Below are positions 9,254-17,593 of a stretch of DNA of 64,000 nucleotides, in pieces. The translations under genes were made by a program, and so were the position numbers. The notes under the pieces were generated by a model. It was not told the DNA's origin, made no database searches, and worked only from the letters and a program-made list of their open reading frames with translations. Positions within the stretch are counted from its first letter, which is position 1; every line of letters begins with the position of its first letter. The stretch comes from Bog-473 sp963751335. GTDB taxonomy: Bacteria; Actinomycetota; Acidimicrobiia; Acidimicrobiales; RAAP-2. The stretch covers positions 992,001 through 1,056,000 of the forward strand of contig CAVVUB010000008.1 of the NCBI GenBank assembly GCA_963751335.1. Reading direction: 5' to 3'.

Positions 9254-10291
9254 CTACGTGGTCGTCGAACCGATCACCGAGGGCGAGTGTCGGAAGAACT
9301 GCTCAATGTCGTGCTCGTACGTGTAGGTGTGCTGGGGCCGACCTGATTGCCGGCGCAACCGCGCCGATCGGGCGAACGTTCGGACCGCACCGGCGCTGGT
9401 GGCGTTGTACGCGAAGCCGGTGGCCGCGAACCGTCGGGTGTCCACCCCCCGGCCGTAGCGCAGGAGGTCCTCGAGTTCGGGGGGAAGGTCGAAGAGACGA
9501 CCCAGGGGCCGGACCTTCAGCGGGCTGAACGGTGCGAGGGGGACCAGACGGGTCCCACAGATACCGGCCACCTCGCTCCAGGGCAGTCGCCCGTCACCGG
9601 CCACGTTGTAGAGACCGGGAATGCCCGCCCGGGTGACATGAAGCAGGGCGCGCACGACGTCCTCCTCCTCGACGAACTGAAAGAGGGGATCGAACCCGAA
9701 GATGGACGGGCAGACCGGTCGGGACAGGTTGCGACTGACCGGGGTGGACAGATGCGTGCCGAGGACGTTGGCAAAGCGCAGGACGGTGATGCGAGTGGCG
9801 GGGTTGTCCTCCGAGAAGTCGCGCACCAGGCTCTCTGCCTCGATGAGGGCGCGCTCCACGGAGTTCTTCGCCGGACTGGTCCGCGCCGTGTCCTCCAGGA
9901 ACGTGTTCGGATCGGTGGCGGACGACCCGTAGACGAGAGTGGAGGACTTCACAATGACGTGTCGGACCGACGAGCCCGCCGCGCCTGCAGCGGCCAGCAG
10001 GTTCATGGTGCCGATCACGTTGATCTCGTGCATCGCCCGCTGGGGCACGGTCACCGAGTTGGTGATCATGAACGTGTGCAAAATGGTGTCGACCTTCGTC
10101 GCGTTCACGATCCTGTTCAAAATGGAATAGTTCTGATCGGTCCGGACGAACTCGGCCCGTTCGAAGGGGACCGACGGTGCGTGAGCCCCGGTCCCGAGGA
10201 TGACATCCATGCTGGGGTCCGATTCCAGTGCCTGAATCATCCGACCACCCCAGAAGGTGTCAGCCCCAGTAACCAGGATCCGACGGCCCAT
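9254..10291 (-). CDS. NAD-dependent epimerase/dehydratase (Rv0501/GalE2-like)
   Basis: The 345-residue protein is an extended short-chain dehydrogenase. ILVTGADTFWGGRMIQAL is a variant of the GxxGxxG NAD-binding turn, VKSSTLVYG supplies the catalytic serine region, and the usual YxxxK is replaced around SPAKNSVERALIE, so the canonical tyrosine is not obvious. ATG 10291 overlaps the acyltransferase TGA by one base (TGATG), which fixes the start and shows coupling. A longer open frame reaching 11053 is only antisense to the acyltransferase. The pairing of an epimerase-like protein with an acyltransferase matches M. tuberculosis Rv0501-Rv0502. The substrate is unknown; the altered active site means it may not be a sugar epimerase. 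Confidence 0.8.
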   Translation of the reverse strand: MGRRILVTGADTFWGGRMIQALESDPSMDVILGTGAHAPSVPFERAEFVRTDQNYSILNRIVNATKVDTILHTFMITNSVTVPQRAMHEINVIGTMNLLAAAGAAGSSVRHVIVKSSTLVYGSSATDPNTFLEDTARTSPAKNSVERALIEAESLVRDFSEDNPATRITVLRFANVLGTHLSTPVSRNLSRPVCPSIFGFDPLFQFVEEEDVVRALLHVTRAGIPGLYNVAGDGRLPWSEVAGICGTRLVPLAPFSPLKVRPLGRLFDLPPELEDLLRYGRGVDTRRFAATGFAYNATSAGAVRTFARSARLRRQSGRPQHTYTYEHDIEQFFRHSPSVIGSTTT

Positions 10292-11172
10292 CAGCCGGAC
10301 CAGATACTGCGCCGGTCGCGCAGCATGTCGTCGACCGCATCTTGGAGTTGCGAGCGAATGTGCTCGGATTCGTCCATGATCCGGCTCTTCGAGTAGCGCT
10401 CCTGATCGGGCGGAACGTCGAAGAAGACCGGGTCGAGGACGTGCAGCTTGAACTTGGACGGGAAGGGGAGGACGACGCCGATCGGGCCAAGGGCGAGCAT
10501 GTTCGCCGTGACCGGCAGATAGGGCACACCGAGGGCACGGGCCACATTGGGTAGCCGGAAGACGATCGGCATGGCCTCCTCCGATCCCACGACGGCGATC
10601 GGGACGATCGGAACGCCGGCCCTCATGGCGATCTCCACGAAGCCACCGCGGCCAAAGCGCCGGAGTTGGTAGCGGTCGGTGTACGACTTCGACGGCCCCT
10701 TCGTCCCCTCGGGAAAGACGAGTGCCAGTTGGCCCTGCTCTTTGAGCAGCCGGTAGGCGTTCAGCGGCTGCGCCGGTACCCCGCCGGCCCGAGCCCACAG
10801 CGTCCCCAGGACGGGCAGGGTGCGGAAGAAGTATTCCGCCAGGCCGTAGACCGGGCGCTCCAATTCCTTCTCCAACCCGTGCATGATCACCGGCGCGTCG
10901 GAGGGGATGGCTCCGGCATGGTTGGCGACGAGTAGAGCGCCACCAGCGCGGGGAACGTTCTCGAGCCCCTGCCACTCGGCCCGGAACCACTTGGAGTAGA
11001 TCGGCTCGTACATCGCTCGCACCACGGCTCGGGTCCGCTCCGAGCGACCCCATTCGTCGACGTCGGACATGCGCGGATCCTCGAGATCCTCGCCATCCGG
11101 CGCGGGAATCCGGATGGATACGATCGCCGTGGACTGGTTCTTTTCACCCGCCACCGCGCGACCGTCGGCCAT
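10291..11172 (-). CDS. 1-acylglycerol-3-phosphate-type acyltransferase (PlsC domain)
   Basis: The 293-residue protein has the PlsC acyltransferase blocks: LLVANHAGAIPSDAPV (block I; the usual HxxxxD reads here as H-A-G-A-I-P-S-D), a mid block around LGTLWARAGGVPA, FPEGTKGPSKSYTDRYQLRR (block III, glycine-rich) and VPIVPIAVVGSEEAMPI (block IV). These enzymes transfer fatty acyl groups to glycerolipids at the inner membrane face. The block-I spacing is two residues longer than the textbook NHxxxxD, as is typical of the actinobacterial Rv0502-like group. ATG 11172 is supported by TACCAT 6 nt upstream. It is coupled to the downstream epimerase gene. Confidence 0.85.
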   Translation of the reverse strand: MADGRAVAGEKNQSTAIVSIRIPAPDGEDLEDPRMSDVDEWGRSERTRAVVRAMYEPIYSKWFRAEWQGLENVPRAGGALLVANHAGAIPSDAPVIMHGLEKELERPVYGLAEYFFRTLPVLGTLWARAGGVPAQPLNAYRLLKEQGQLALVFPEGTKGPSKSYTDRYQLRRFGRGGFVEIAMRAGVPIVPIAVVGSEEAMPIVFRLPNVARALGVPYLPVTANMLALGPIGVVLPFPSKFKLHVLDPVFFDVPPDQERYSKSRIMDESEHIRSQLQDAVDDMLRDRRSIWSG

Positions 11173-11178
11173 GGTTCC

Positions 11179-11184
11179 ATGGTA
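11179..11184 (-). promoter_or_regulatory. -10 element of a leaderless promoter for the acyltransferase
   Basis: TACCAT on the minus strand is followed by GGAACC and ATG 11172. Confidence 0.5.
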
Positions 11185-11263
11185 CCGAGCGCCGCGGTCG
11201 TGGCGGAAGCGATGACGTGCGTTCGCCGGTCCGGCCCCTTGCCGGGCAGAACCGGCGTGCCCT

Positions 11264-12532
11264 CTACGGGCGAGCTGCGCCGATGAGGCCTTCGGTGAAG
11301 ATCGGGGAGTACGAGACGGTGGAACCGGTGAAGGGAGCCTGGATCACCGTGTCCGCGCCGTATGGACCAGAGCCTGTGTACATGACGACATGGTCGACCT
11401 GATTGTCGTCGTCGAGGTTGTAGTAGAAGAGCAGGTCCCCGGGTTGGAGGTTGGCCAGCGAGACGTGTTGGATCGCCGGCCACTGCGTCTCGGTCACCCG
11501 CGGGATCGAGACCCCGGCCTGGGCCCAGGCCCATTGGACGAGACCCGAGCAGTCGAACCCCGAGCCGGGGCTCTCGCCGCCGAAGACGTAGGGGACGCCC
11601 AGCTGCGAGACGGCCGCCTGCACGGCTGCCATCCCGGCCGAACTTCCTTGCGCGGAACCGGCGATCTCACCCTGATAGCCCGACGAACCCGCCGCACTGT
11701 TCGCGGCCTTGGTTGCCGCCGCTCCGCTGGACGAACCTCCGACGGCTCCGGCCACACTGGCGGCCGTGGCCGCCGCTGCGGCCGCCCGCTGTTGCGCAGC
11801 TTGACTCGCCGCCCGGGCCGCCGCCGCGGCTTCCTGTTGTGCCTCTTGGATTGCTGCTTGCGCGACCTCTTGGGCCAGCTGGCCCTGTACCTGGCCGAGC
11901 GTCGCCTTGGTTGTCGCCGCTTCCTGCTCGTTGGCCGTGGCGAGCGACTTGGCTTGTGCGGCCTCAGCCTGCGCCTGCGAGGCAGCCGCTTCCTCTTGCG
12001 TCTGCTCAGATTCCAGCTTCGACTCCGAGCGTTGCAGCGCACTCTCGTCGTTCGTGAGGTTGCCCACGATCTGGTTGGTGTACTGGTTGCGAGCCTCGCT
12101 GTCGCTGGCCGATTGCGAGAAGTACGACGCGAACCCGGTCTGCGGGGTGCCGTAGATGTACGCCTCGACGGCGTCGTTGGCCACCAATCTCTTGTCGACC
12201 TTGACCGCTGCTTTGGCGCTCACGAGCTGAGCGGCGAGCGACTGTGCCTCAGTCTGATCGTTCTGGAGATCCTGGACGGCGGTGTTGTACTTGTCGTCGA
12301 GGATCGAGGTCTGCTGCTCCTCTTGGGCCAGGGTTGCTTCGATCTGCGATACCTGCGACTCGGTTGAGTTGATCTGCGCCTGGTTGGGTGCCGGTCCAGG
12401 CAGCGTGGTGGAGGTCGTTGCACCGGCCGCGCTGAGGGGCAGGAGCCACACGCCGAGGACTCCTGCGATCAGTGCCGCCCGAGCGATCCTGCTCCGCCCG
12501 CGCGCAGTGTTCCGACAATCCACTGCACCCAC
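11264..12532 (-). CDS. Secreted NlpC/P60 peptidoglycan endopeptidase with coiled-coil N-domain
   Basis: The 422-residue protein starts with a Sec signal peptide (basic residues, then AALIAGVLGVWLLPLSAAG, cut near ATT at about residue 39). A long helical coiled-coil region follows (about 50-245), then an Ala/Ser-rich linker, and a C-terminal NlpC/P60 domain (about 300-422). The catalytic cysteine is in GSGFDCSGLVQWAWAQAG and the histidine in QVDHVVMYTG. This layout is that of RipA/PcsB-like hydrolases, which cleave peptide stems during cell separation and are held inactive by the coiled coil. GTG 12532 is supported by TACGCT 7 nt upstream. Confidence 0.88.
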   Translation of the reverse strand: MGAVDCRNTARGRSRIARAALIAGVLGVWLLPLSAAGATTSTTLPGPAPNQAQINSTESQVSQIEATLAQEEQQTSILDDKYNTAVQDLQNDQTEAQSLAAQLVSAKAAVKVDKRLVANDAVEAYIYGTPQTGFASYFSQSASDSEARNQYTNQIVGNLTNDESALQRSESKLESEQTQEEAAASQAQAEAAQAKSLATANEQEAATTKATLGQVQGQLAQEVAQAAIQEAQQEAAAAARAASQAAQQRAAAAAATAASVAGAVGGSSSGAAATKAANSAAGSSGYQGEIAGSAQGSSAGMAAVQAAVSQLGVPYVFGGESPGSGFDCSGLVQWAWAQAGVSIPRVTETQWPAIQHVSLANLQPGDLLFYYNLDDDNQVDHVVMYTGSGPYGADTVIQAPFTGSTVSYSPIFTEGLIGAARP

Positions 12533-12539
12533 CTGGGAG

Positions 12540-12545
12540 AGCGTA
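12540..12545 (-). promoter_or_regulatory. -10 element of a leaderless promoter for the NlpC/P60 gene
   Basis: TACGCT on the minus strand is followed by 7 nt and GTG 12532. Confidence 0.5.
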
Positions 12546-12649
12546 ACTGCTCGCAGGTGGAAAATTCGTCATCCCCCCGGTCGCCGTTCGGTTGCAGGGC
12601 CAGTTCGCGTGTTCTTCACGAAACATCCGAGCGTGGATCACCCGTTCGA

Positions 12650-12678
12650 TTGACCCGGCGAACCGCCCTCCGTAGGGT
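12650..12678 (+). promoter_or_regulatory. Sigma70-like promoter (-35 TTGACC, -10 TAGGGT) for the carboxylesterase
   Basis: TTGACC at 12650-12655 and TAGGGT at 12673-12678 are separated by 17 nt. The -10 element lies 7 nt before GTG 12686. It is the best complete promoter in the window and argues that the longer reading frame starting at 12557 is not translated. Confidence 0.6.
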
Positions 12679-12685
12679 GCCTGAG

Positions 12686-14251
12686 GTGGAAGGCGTGGTC
12701 GACATCTCCCAGGGTCGCGTCCGAGGGGCCTGGAGGGAGGACCACTGGTCGTTCTCCGGCATCCCCTATGGCAGGGCCCCGGTCGGGAGGCTGCGCTGGC
12801 GCCCGCCTCTCGCCGCCGAGGCTTGGGACGAGGTCAGGGACGCCTCGACCTTCGGTGCCATCGCCCCGCAGTCGGCGGCGATTCCCGGAATCACCGCCCC
12901 CTCGGATCCCGGAGCCACGGAGCCGCACAGCGAGGACTGCCTTTCGCTGAACGTCTGGACGCCCTCGCTGCCCGAGACCCCCACGTCGACCCCCGGGCAG
13001 GGCCGGCCGGTGATGGTGTGGATCCACGGCGGCGGCTTCACGTCGGGCAGCGGCTCGGTCTTCCTCTACCGGGGCGGCAGCCTGGTCCGCAACGGCGACA
13101 CGGTGGTCGTGACCATCAACTACCGGCTGGGGGCGCTCGGGTTCCTGGCCCATCGCGATCTGGCCGACCCCGACGGCCTTCTGGGCAATTGGGGCATCCA
13201 CGACCAGTTGGCGGCTCTCCGCTGGGTGCGAGACCACATATCGGCCTTCGGGGGCGATCCACACAACGTGACGGTCTTCGGCGAATCGGCCGGTGGATTC
13301 AGCGTCTCAGCCCTGCTCGGTATCCCGGCCTCGTCCGGCTTGTTCCGTCGGGCCATCGTGCAGAGCGGAGGCGCGTGGGTCCACACGGTGGAGGAGGGGG
13401 AGCGAACGGCGGAGCGGCTCGCCGCGATCCTGGGTTTGGCCCGCTGCAGTCGAGACCTGCTCCAGGGGGTTCCGGCCACCGAGTTGGTGGCCGCCACCGA
13501 GGAACTCGGTCGACGCCGCCCCGATCCCGGGCAGCTGCCCCTGCCCCATCTCCCGGTCGTCGACGGAGTGCTCATGCCTCAGCATCCGCTCGCCGCGATG
13601 GCCGACGGTGCGGCAGCAGGTGTCGACCTGCTCATCGGGACGAACCGCGACGAGCTCACTCTGTTCGGGCTGGGGAATCCGGCCCTGATTCCCCTCGATG
13701 CGGATGGCGTCCGTCGGTGGATGGCCAACGCCGTACCCGACATCCCGCCCGACGAGCTGCTCGACAGCTACCGCTCGGTGCGGCAGTCACGGGAGGAGCG
13801 GGTCGAACCGCGCGACCTGTGGGTGGCCGCGGGCACGGACATCGTCTTTCGCTGGCCCAGTTTGCAGTTGGCCGCGACGCACGGAGGTCACGGCGCCCGG
13901 TCGTTCGTGTATCTCTTCGACTGGGAGTCGCCGGCCTTCGAGGGGATACTCGGCTCGTGCCACGCACTCGAGTTGCCGTTCGTCTTCGGGGTCGTGCACG
14001 AGCCGGCTGTGCAGATGTTCTCCGGGAGCGGACCCGAGGTCGAGAGGCTGTCCCGGAACATGCAGGCCGCCTGGCTCGCCTTCGCCCGAGACGGCGTCCC
14101 GTCGCACGACGGGATAGGCGAGTGGTCGGCCTGGGAACCCGAGTCGCGGACCACCATGATGTTCGGCCCGCACACCGGCTTGGTTCCGGCGCCGCGCAAC
14201 GGCGAGCTCGCCGTGCTGGAGCGGCATCGGCCGCTCGTGGCGAGCGCCTAA
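12686..14251 (+). CDS. Type B carboxylesterase
   Basis: The 521-residue alpha/beta hydrolase belongs to the carboxylesterase/lipase type B family. The family signature EDCLSLNVWTP, the oxyanion-hole segment WIHGGGFTSGSG and the nucleophile elbow VTVFGESAGGFSVSA (catalytic serine in GESAG) are present. IGTNRDELTLFG carries the acidic member of the triad and GSCHALELPFVFG the histidine. It hydrolyses carboxylic esters; no signal peptide is visible from the chosen start, so it is probably cytoplasmic. GTG 12686 was chosen because a promoter -10 box lies 7 nt upstream, although the frame stays open back to 12557. It ends convergently with the P450 gene, with a 4-nt overlap. Confidence 0.88.
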   Translation: MEGVVDISQGRVRGAWREDHWSFSGIPYGRAPVGRLRWRPPLAAEAWDEVRDASTFGAIAPQSAAIPGITAPSDPGATEPHSEDCLSLNVWTPSLPETPTSTPGQGRPVMVWIHGGGFTSGSGSVFLYRGGSLVRNGDTVVVTINYRLGALGFLAHRDLADPDGLLGNWGIHDQLAALRWVRDHISAFGGDPHNVTVFGESAGGFSVSALLGIPASSGLFRRAIVQSGGAWVHTVEEGERTAERLAAILGLARCSRDLLQGVPATELVAATEELGRRRPDPGQLPLPHLPVVDGVLMPQHPLAAMADGAAAGVDLLIGTNRDELTLFGLGNPALIPLDADGVRRWMANAVPDIPPDELLDSYRSVRQSREERVEPRDLWVAAGTDIVFRWPSLQLAATHGGHGARSFVYLFDWESPAFEGILGSCHALELPFVFGVVHEPAVQMFSGSGPEVERLSRNMQAAWLAFARDGVPSHDGIGEWSAWEPESRTTMMFGPHTGLVPAPRNGELAVLERHRPLVASA

Positions 14252-15487
14252 GGCTCAGCCTTCTCGAGCCGAACGGGGAGATGGCGGATGCCCGTGTGGC
14301 GGTTGCTGCGCGTCCACACCGGTGGCCCGGCCAGCTGGAAAGATTCGACGCGGCCGAACAGCTCCTCGAGCGCGATGCGGATCTCCATGCGTGCCAGGTG
14401 TGCGCCCAGGCAGAAGTGCACGCCGTGACCGAATGACAGGTGCGGGTTCGGATCACGGGAGACCACGAAGCGATCCGCATCCTCGAAGTGCTGTTCGTCC
14501 CGGTTGGCCGACCCCTCCCAGACGACCACCTTGTCTCCCGGAGCGATGCGCTGGCCCGCCAGCTCGCAGGTTCGCGTCGCCGTCCGGCGTTTCGACGGCG
14601 ACGGGGTGGTCCAGCGCAAAACTTCTTCGACGGCCTTCTCCATGGGCACCCGGTCTGCACGCACCAGGGCCAACTCGTCGGGCCACTGGTCCAAGGCCAA
14701 AAGAGCCCCGGCGATCGCGTTGCGAGTGGTCTCTGCGCCCGCCGAGAACAGGAGCGAGAAGAAAGCCGAGAGCTCGCCCTCGCTCAACGCCGGCGGATCG
14801 GTATCGCGGAGCTGCGCGTGGATCATGATCGACAACATGTCCGGACCCGGGCAAGCCCGCTTCTCGGCAATCAGGTCGGCCCCATAACGAGAGAGAAAGT
14901 CCACTGAGTCCTGTCGTTGCGGACTCATCGAGAGGAAGTCGGACTCGTCAGGTATGTCGAAGATGTGCTCGACCGCCGCAGACAGCCGGTGCCGGTCGGA
15001 CTCGGGCACTCCGAGGAGGACGCAGATGGCCTGCATCGGGAGCTCCGCCGCCACCTCGGTGAGGAAGTCGCACTCCGAGCCGACCGAGTCCAGAAGCCGG
15101 CGCATGCGTCGCCGCAGCTCGTCCTCCAGCCCGCGGACGGCAGCCGGGGTCAGGCCCTTGGTGACCAGCCTTCTGATGCGCGGCGTGCCTGGGGTCGTCC
15201 ATCATGTTCAGCACGATGCCGGCCACCGGCAGATCCTGAATGATCGTGCCACCGTACGGGCGGCCGCCGCCCGTCTCCGAGGAAAACGTCACGGGGTCGT
15301 CGAGCACGTGGAGGACCTCGTCGTAGGTCGCTACGGACCAGAACCCTTCACCGTCCGGGGTGTGAGTTGTTGGGGCGTGCCACCAGACAGGGGCTGACTC
15401 GCGGTGGCGCCGGAAGAGCTCATGAGGGAAACCTTGGGAGAACGTGTCGAGGTCCGTGAGGTCAACGCCCTGCATCGACTCGCTCAT
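14248..15487 (-). CDS. Cytochrome P450 (apparent frameshift near 15177)
   Basis: The gene encodes a bacterial class I P450 of about 410 residues in two frames. The N-terminal part (from ATG 15487) runs to LNMMDDPRHA, and the C-terminal part resumes as RIRRLVTKGLTP when one base in the GCGCGGCG stretch near 15177 is removed. The C-terminal frame holds the I-helix AGAETTRNAIAGAL, the K-helix ExxR in EEVLRWTTPS, and the haem loop FGHGVHFCLGAHLARME with the axial cysteine. These enzymes hydroxylate lipids or small molecules with electrons from a ferredoxin. Because all motifs are intact, a sequence error is likelier than gene loss. A GAGGA Shine-Dalgarno-like sequence precedes the start. Confidence 0.8.
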
Positions 15488-15537
15488 CGGTTAATCCTCA
15501 CGGCGACGTCCCGTTGCGGTCAAGAATGGGACGGCGC

Positions 15538-15611
15538 GGGGGCGTAGCCCAATCGGCAGAGGCAGGGCGCTTAAACCGTCCCAAGTGAGGGTTCGAATCC
15601 CTCCGCCCCCA
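15538..15611 (+). tRNA. tRNA with UAA anticodon (Leu by anticodon) but short variable loop
   Basis: A complete cloverleaf can be folded: acceptor stem GGGGGCG/CGCCCCC, a 3-bp D stem GCC/GGC with an 11-nt loop CAATCGGCAGA, anticodon stem GGGCG/CGTCC with loop CTTAAAC, 5-nt variable loop CAAGT, T arm GAGGG-TTCGAAT-CCCTC, and discriminator A. CCA is not encoded. The anticodon is UAA, which reads the rare codon UUA (leucine). The D arm is of the Leu/Ser type (3 bp, large loop), yet the long variable arm normal for bacterial tRNA-Leu is absent. It may be a genuine unusual tRNA, a degenerate copy, or a mis-identified isotype. Confidence 0.75.
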
Positions 15612-15814
15612 CGAAAACGAACCAAAATCCCTGGTGAGAGAGCTCTGTCTCGGGTCTGCACGTCGACTTCTCGATCCCCGCGATTTCCACGCATGCCAAC
15701 GCGCGTGATTTGGTCGCGTTCGTACGGTTCCGTCTTCACCGATCGCATCGGCTCGGGCAATGTCCATCGCATCGGCGAAAACATGCAGATCGCCCGGATA
15801 CATGCGCTGCCCTG

Positions 15815-17548
15815 CTAGCCGGTGGAAGCGATACCTACGACGGGTGCATTGAGGTGCGTCCCGCCCTGCGAGCCGAAGAACTCGGCATCGGGAAAGGCGA
15901 ACACGCCTCCATCCGAGGCGACGAGGTAATACCCGAAGCCATCGCCGCTGGCCGCCATGCCGACGACCGGCGCGTCCAGGTGTATGGAGCCGGTCGAACC
16001 GAGGAACGGTGCGCCAAACGAGAACACGCCGCCGTCGCTCGCGCCCAACCAGTAGCCGGACGCGTCCACAGCCATGCCGACGATCGGATTGTTCAGGCGA
16101 GTTCCACCCATAGAACCTTGGAACGTTGCGTCACCGAAGGCGAACACACCGCCGTCGGACGCGACCAGGTAGTAGCCACCGGACGCGTCCACTGCCATGC
16201 CGACGATCGGTTTGTTCAGGCGAGTTCCTCCCATGGAACCTTGGTACGTTGCGACACCGAAGGCGAACACACCGCCGTCGGATGCGACCAGGTAGTAGCC
16301 CGTGCCATCGCCGGTCGAGGCGATTCCGACGATGGGTGCGTCGAGAACCAGCCCACCCATCGATCCGAAGAACCCGGCATTACCGAAGCTAAAGACCCCA
16401 CCGTCGGATCCGGCCAGCCAATAGCCCCCCTCCGGAGCGCTCGCCACTGCGACGATCGGGGCGTTCAGACGAGTTCCACCCATCGATCCGAAGAACCCGG
16501 CCTTGCCGAAGCTAAAGACCCCACCGTCGGATCCGGCCAGCCAGTAGCCGCCCGGCGCCGACTCTGGCACCACGGTCAGCGACCCCTCGCTGTGGGCGGT
16601 CGTCGGCACGGCAACGATCGTCGCCACCGAACACGCCGCCCCGCACTGAACTCCGACAACGGTCGCACCGCCTTCCGTTCCGGCCAGAAGTTCACCCGGT
16701 TGAACCCCCGCCGACACCAATGCGGACCCGCTCAGCGTCAGGACCCGGTCATTCCCGGGGTGCGGGTTCCCGGGCGTAGCCCGATCGGACACGTATGCCA
16801 CGCCAGGGCCGGTCGCCGGCACGAAGCCCAGGCTTTCGACGCCGATGTCCTGTCCAAACGGCAATCCAGACTTGGCAACCGTGCTGAGGCCACCGGCAGG
16901 AGACACAGCGTAGATCGAACCGTCAAGTTCGTTCGGCGCGATCAGTTGGCCGGCGAACGTGCCGAACGTCGACGGGGCGACGGCGATGCCGCCCTCCAGC
17001 GGGACGTTGACGATGCCGATGGTGCTGACATGACCGAAGCAGTCAATGGCCGAGATCTGTGATCCCCCGCCAGGCACCGACCCAACCACAAGGATGCGAT
17101 GCCCGAACTGACCGGTGGCGTCGAAAGTGATGCCGAAAAGACCGGACACCCCGGCGACGCTGGCCAGGTGGGACACACCACCAGTTGGGGCGATGAGGGT
17201 GATACCCGGTGGACTGGAAGTCAGGTCCAAGGCCGCGACCGTGTCCTGTGGGAACACGCAGGAGCCGTTGTCGTCGCTCAGCCCCGGCGAGATGGCGATG
17301 TACGACTCCGGGCCCGGCGGCGGCGAGTACGCAGGAGCGAAGTGGGTCGTCGTCCCGGCGGCGTCCATGAGGTAGAGCCCACTAGTGGCCGCCACAACCA
17401 GTCGACCATCGCTGCGCGGGCCGACGACGTCGAAGACGCCCGGAATATGTGCGCCTGACTGCCATGTCAACCCCGTCGCTGCTGCCCTTGGTGCGATCAC
17501 AACGAAGAGCACAAACACCAGCGACGCGAGGGCCAACCCTCTCCGCAT
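15815..17548 (-). CDS. Secreted protein with six C-terminal SDGGVFxFG repeats
   Basis: The 577-residue protein has a signal peptide (MRRGLALASLVFVLFVVIA, cut near ARA/AAT). The N-terminal half (about 30-320) has beta-propeller-like strands with paired cysteines (GSCVFPQDT, CGAACS) and SMP-30/NHL-like sequence such as LIAPNELDGSIYAVSPAGG. The C-terminal half is six tandem repeats of about 42 residues, each built on GYxLxxSDGGVFxFGxAxFxGSxGG plus a PIVGxA strand, stopping exactly at a repeat end. This repeat is frequent in secreted proteins of Acidimicrobiia and other Actinobacteria; its role is unknown, perhaps carbohydrate or surface binding. ATG 17548 has TAAGCT 6 nt upstream. Confidence 0.75.
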   Translation of the reverse strand: MRRGLALASLVFVLFVVIAPRAAATGLTWQSGAHIPGVFDVVGPRSDGRLVVAATSGLYLMDAAGTTTHFAPAYSPPPGPESYIAISPGLSDDNGSCVFPQDTVAALDLTSSPPGITLIAPTGGVSHLASVAGVSGLFGITFDATGQFGHRILVVGSVPGGGSQISAIDCFGHVSTIGIVNVPLEGGIAVAPSTFGTFAGQLIAPNELDGSIYAVSPAGGLSTVAKSGLPFGQDIGVESLGFVPATGPGVAYVSDRATPGNPHPGNDRVLTLSGSALVSAGVQPGELLAGTEGGATVVGVQCGAACSVATIVAVPTTAHSEGSLTVVPESAPGGYWLAGSDGGVFSFGKAGFFGSMGGTRLNAPIVAVASAPEGGYWLAGSDGGVFSFGNAGFFGSMGGLVLDAPIVGIASTGDGTGYYLVASDGGVFAFGVATYQGSMGGTRLNKPIVGMAVDASGGYYLVASDGGVFAFGDATFQGSMGGTRLNNPIVGMAVDASGYWLGASDGGVFSFGAPFLGSTGSIHLDAPVVGMAASGDGFGYYLVASDGGVFAFPDAEFFGSQGGTHLNAPVVGIASTG

Positions 17549-17554
17549 GCATAC

Positions 17555-17560
17555 AGCTTA
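17555..17560 (-). promoter_or_regulatory. -10 element of a leaderless promoter for the repeat protein
   Basis: TAAGCT on the minus strand is followed by GTATGC and ATG 17548. Confidence 0.5.
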
Positions 17561-17593
17561 GAAGGCCCTGAGAGGGACCAAACAACGAACGAA

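Noticed and set aside
10292..11053. N-terminal extension of the epimerase frame
   Set aside because: It is the acyltransferase gene read in another frame on the same strand; the TGATG junction at 10291 fixes the real start.
15491..15803. Minus-strand open frames containing WGRRDSNPHL
   Set aside because: This is the well-known false translation of the antisense of a tRNA gene; the tRNA at 15538-15611 explains it.
15612..15814. Possible integrase or attachment site next to the tRNA
   Set aside because: No integrase gene and no recognisable second copy of the tRNA 3' end was found; the segment has no supported gene.
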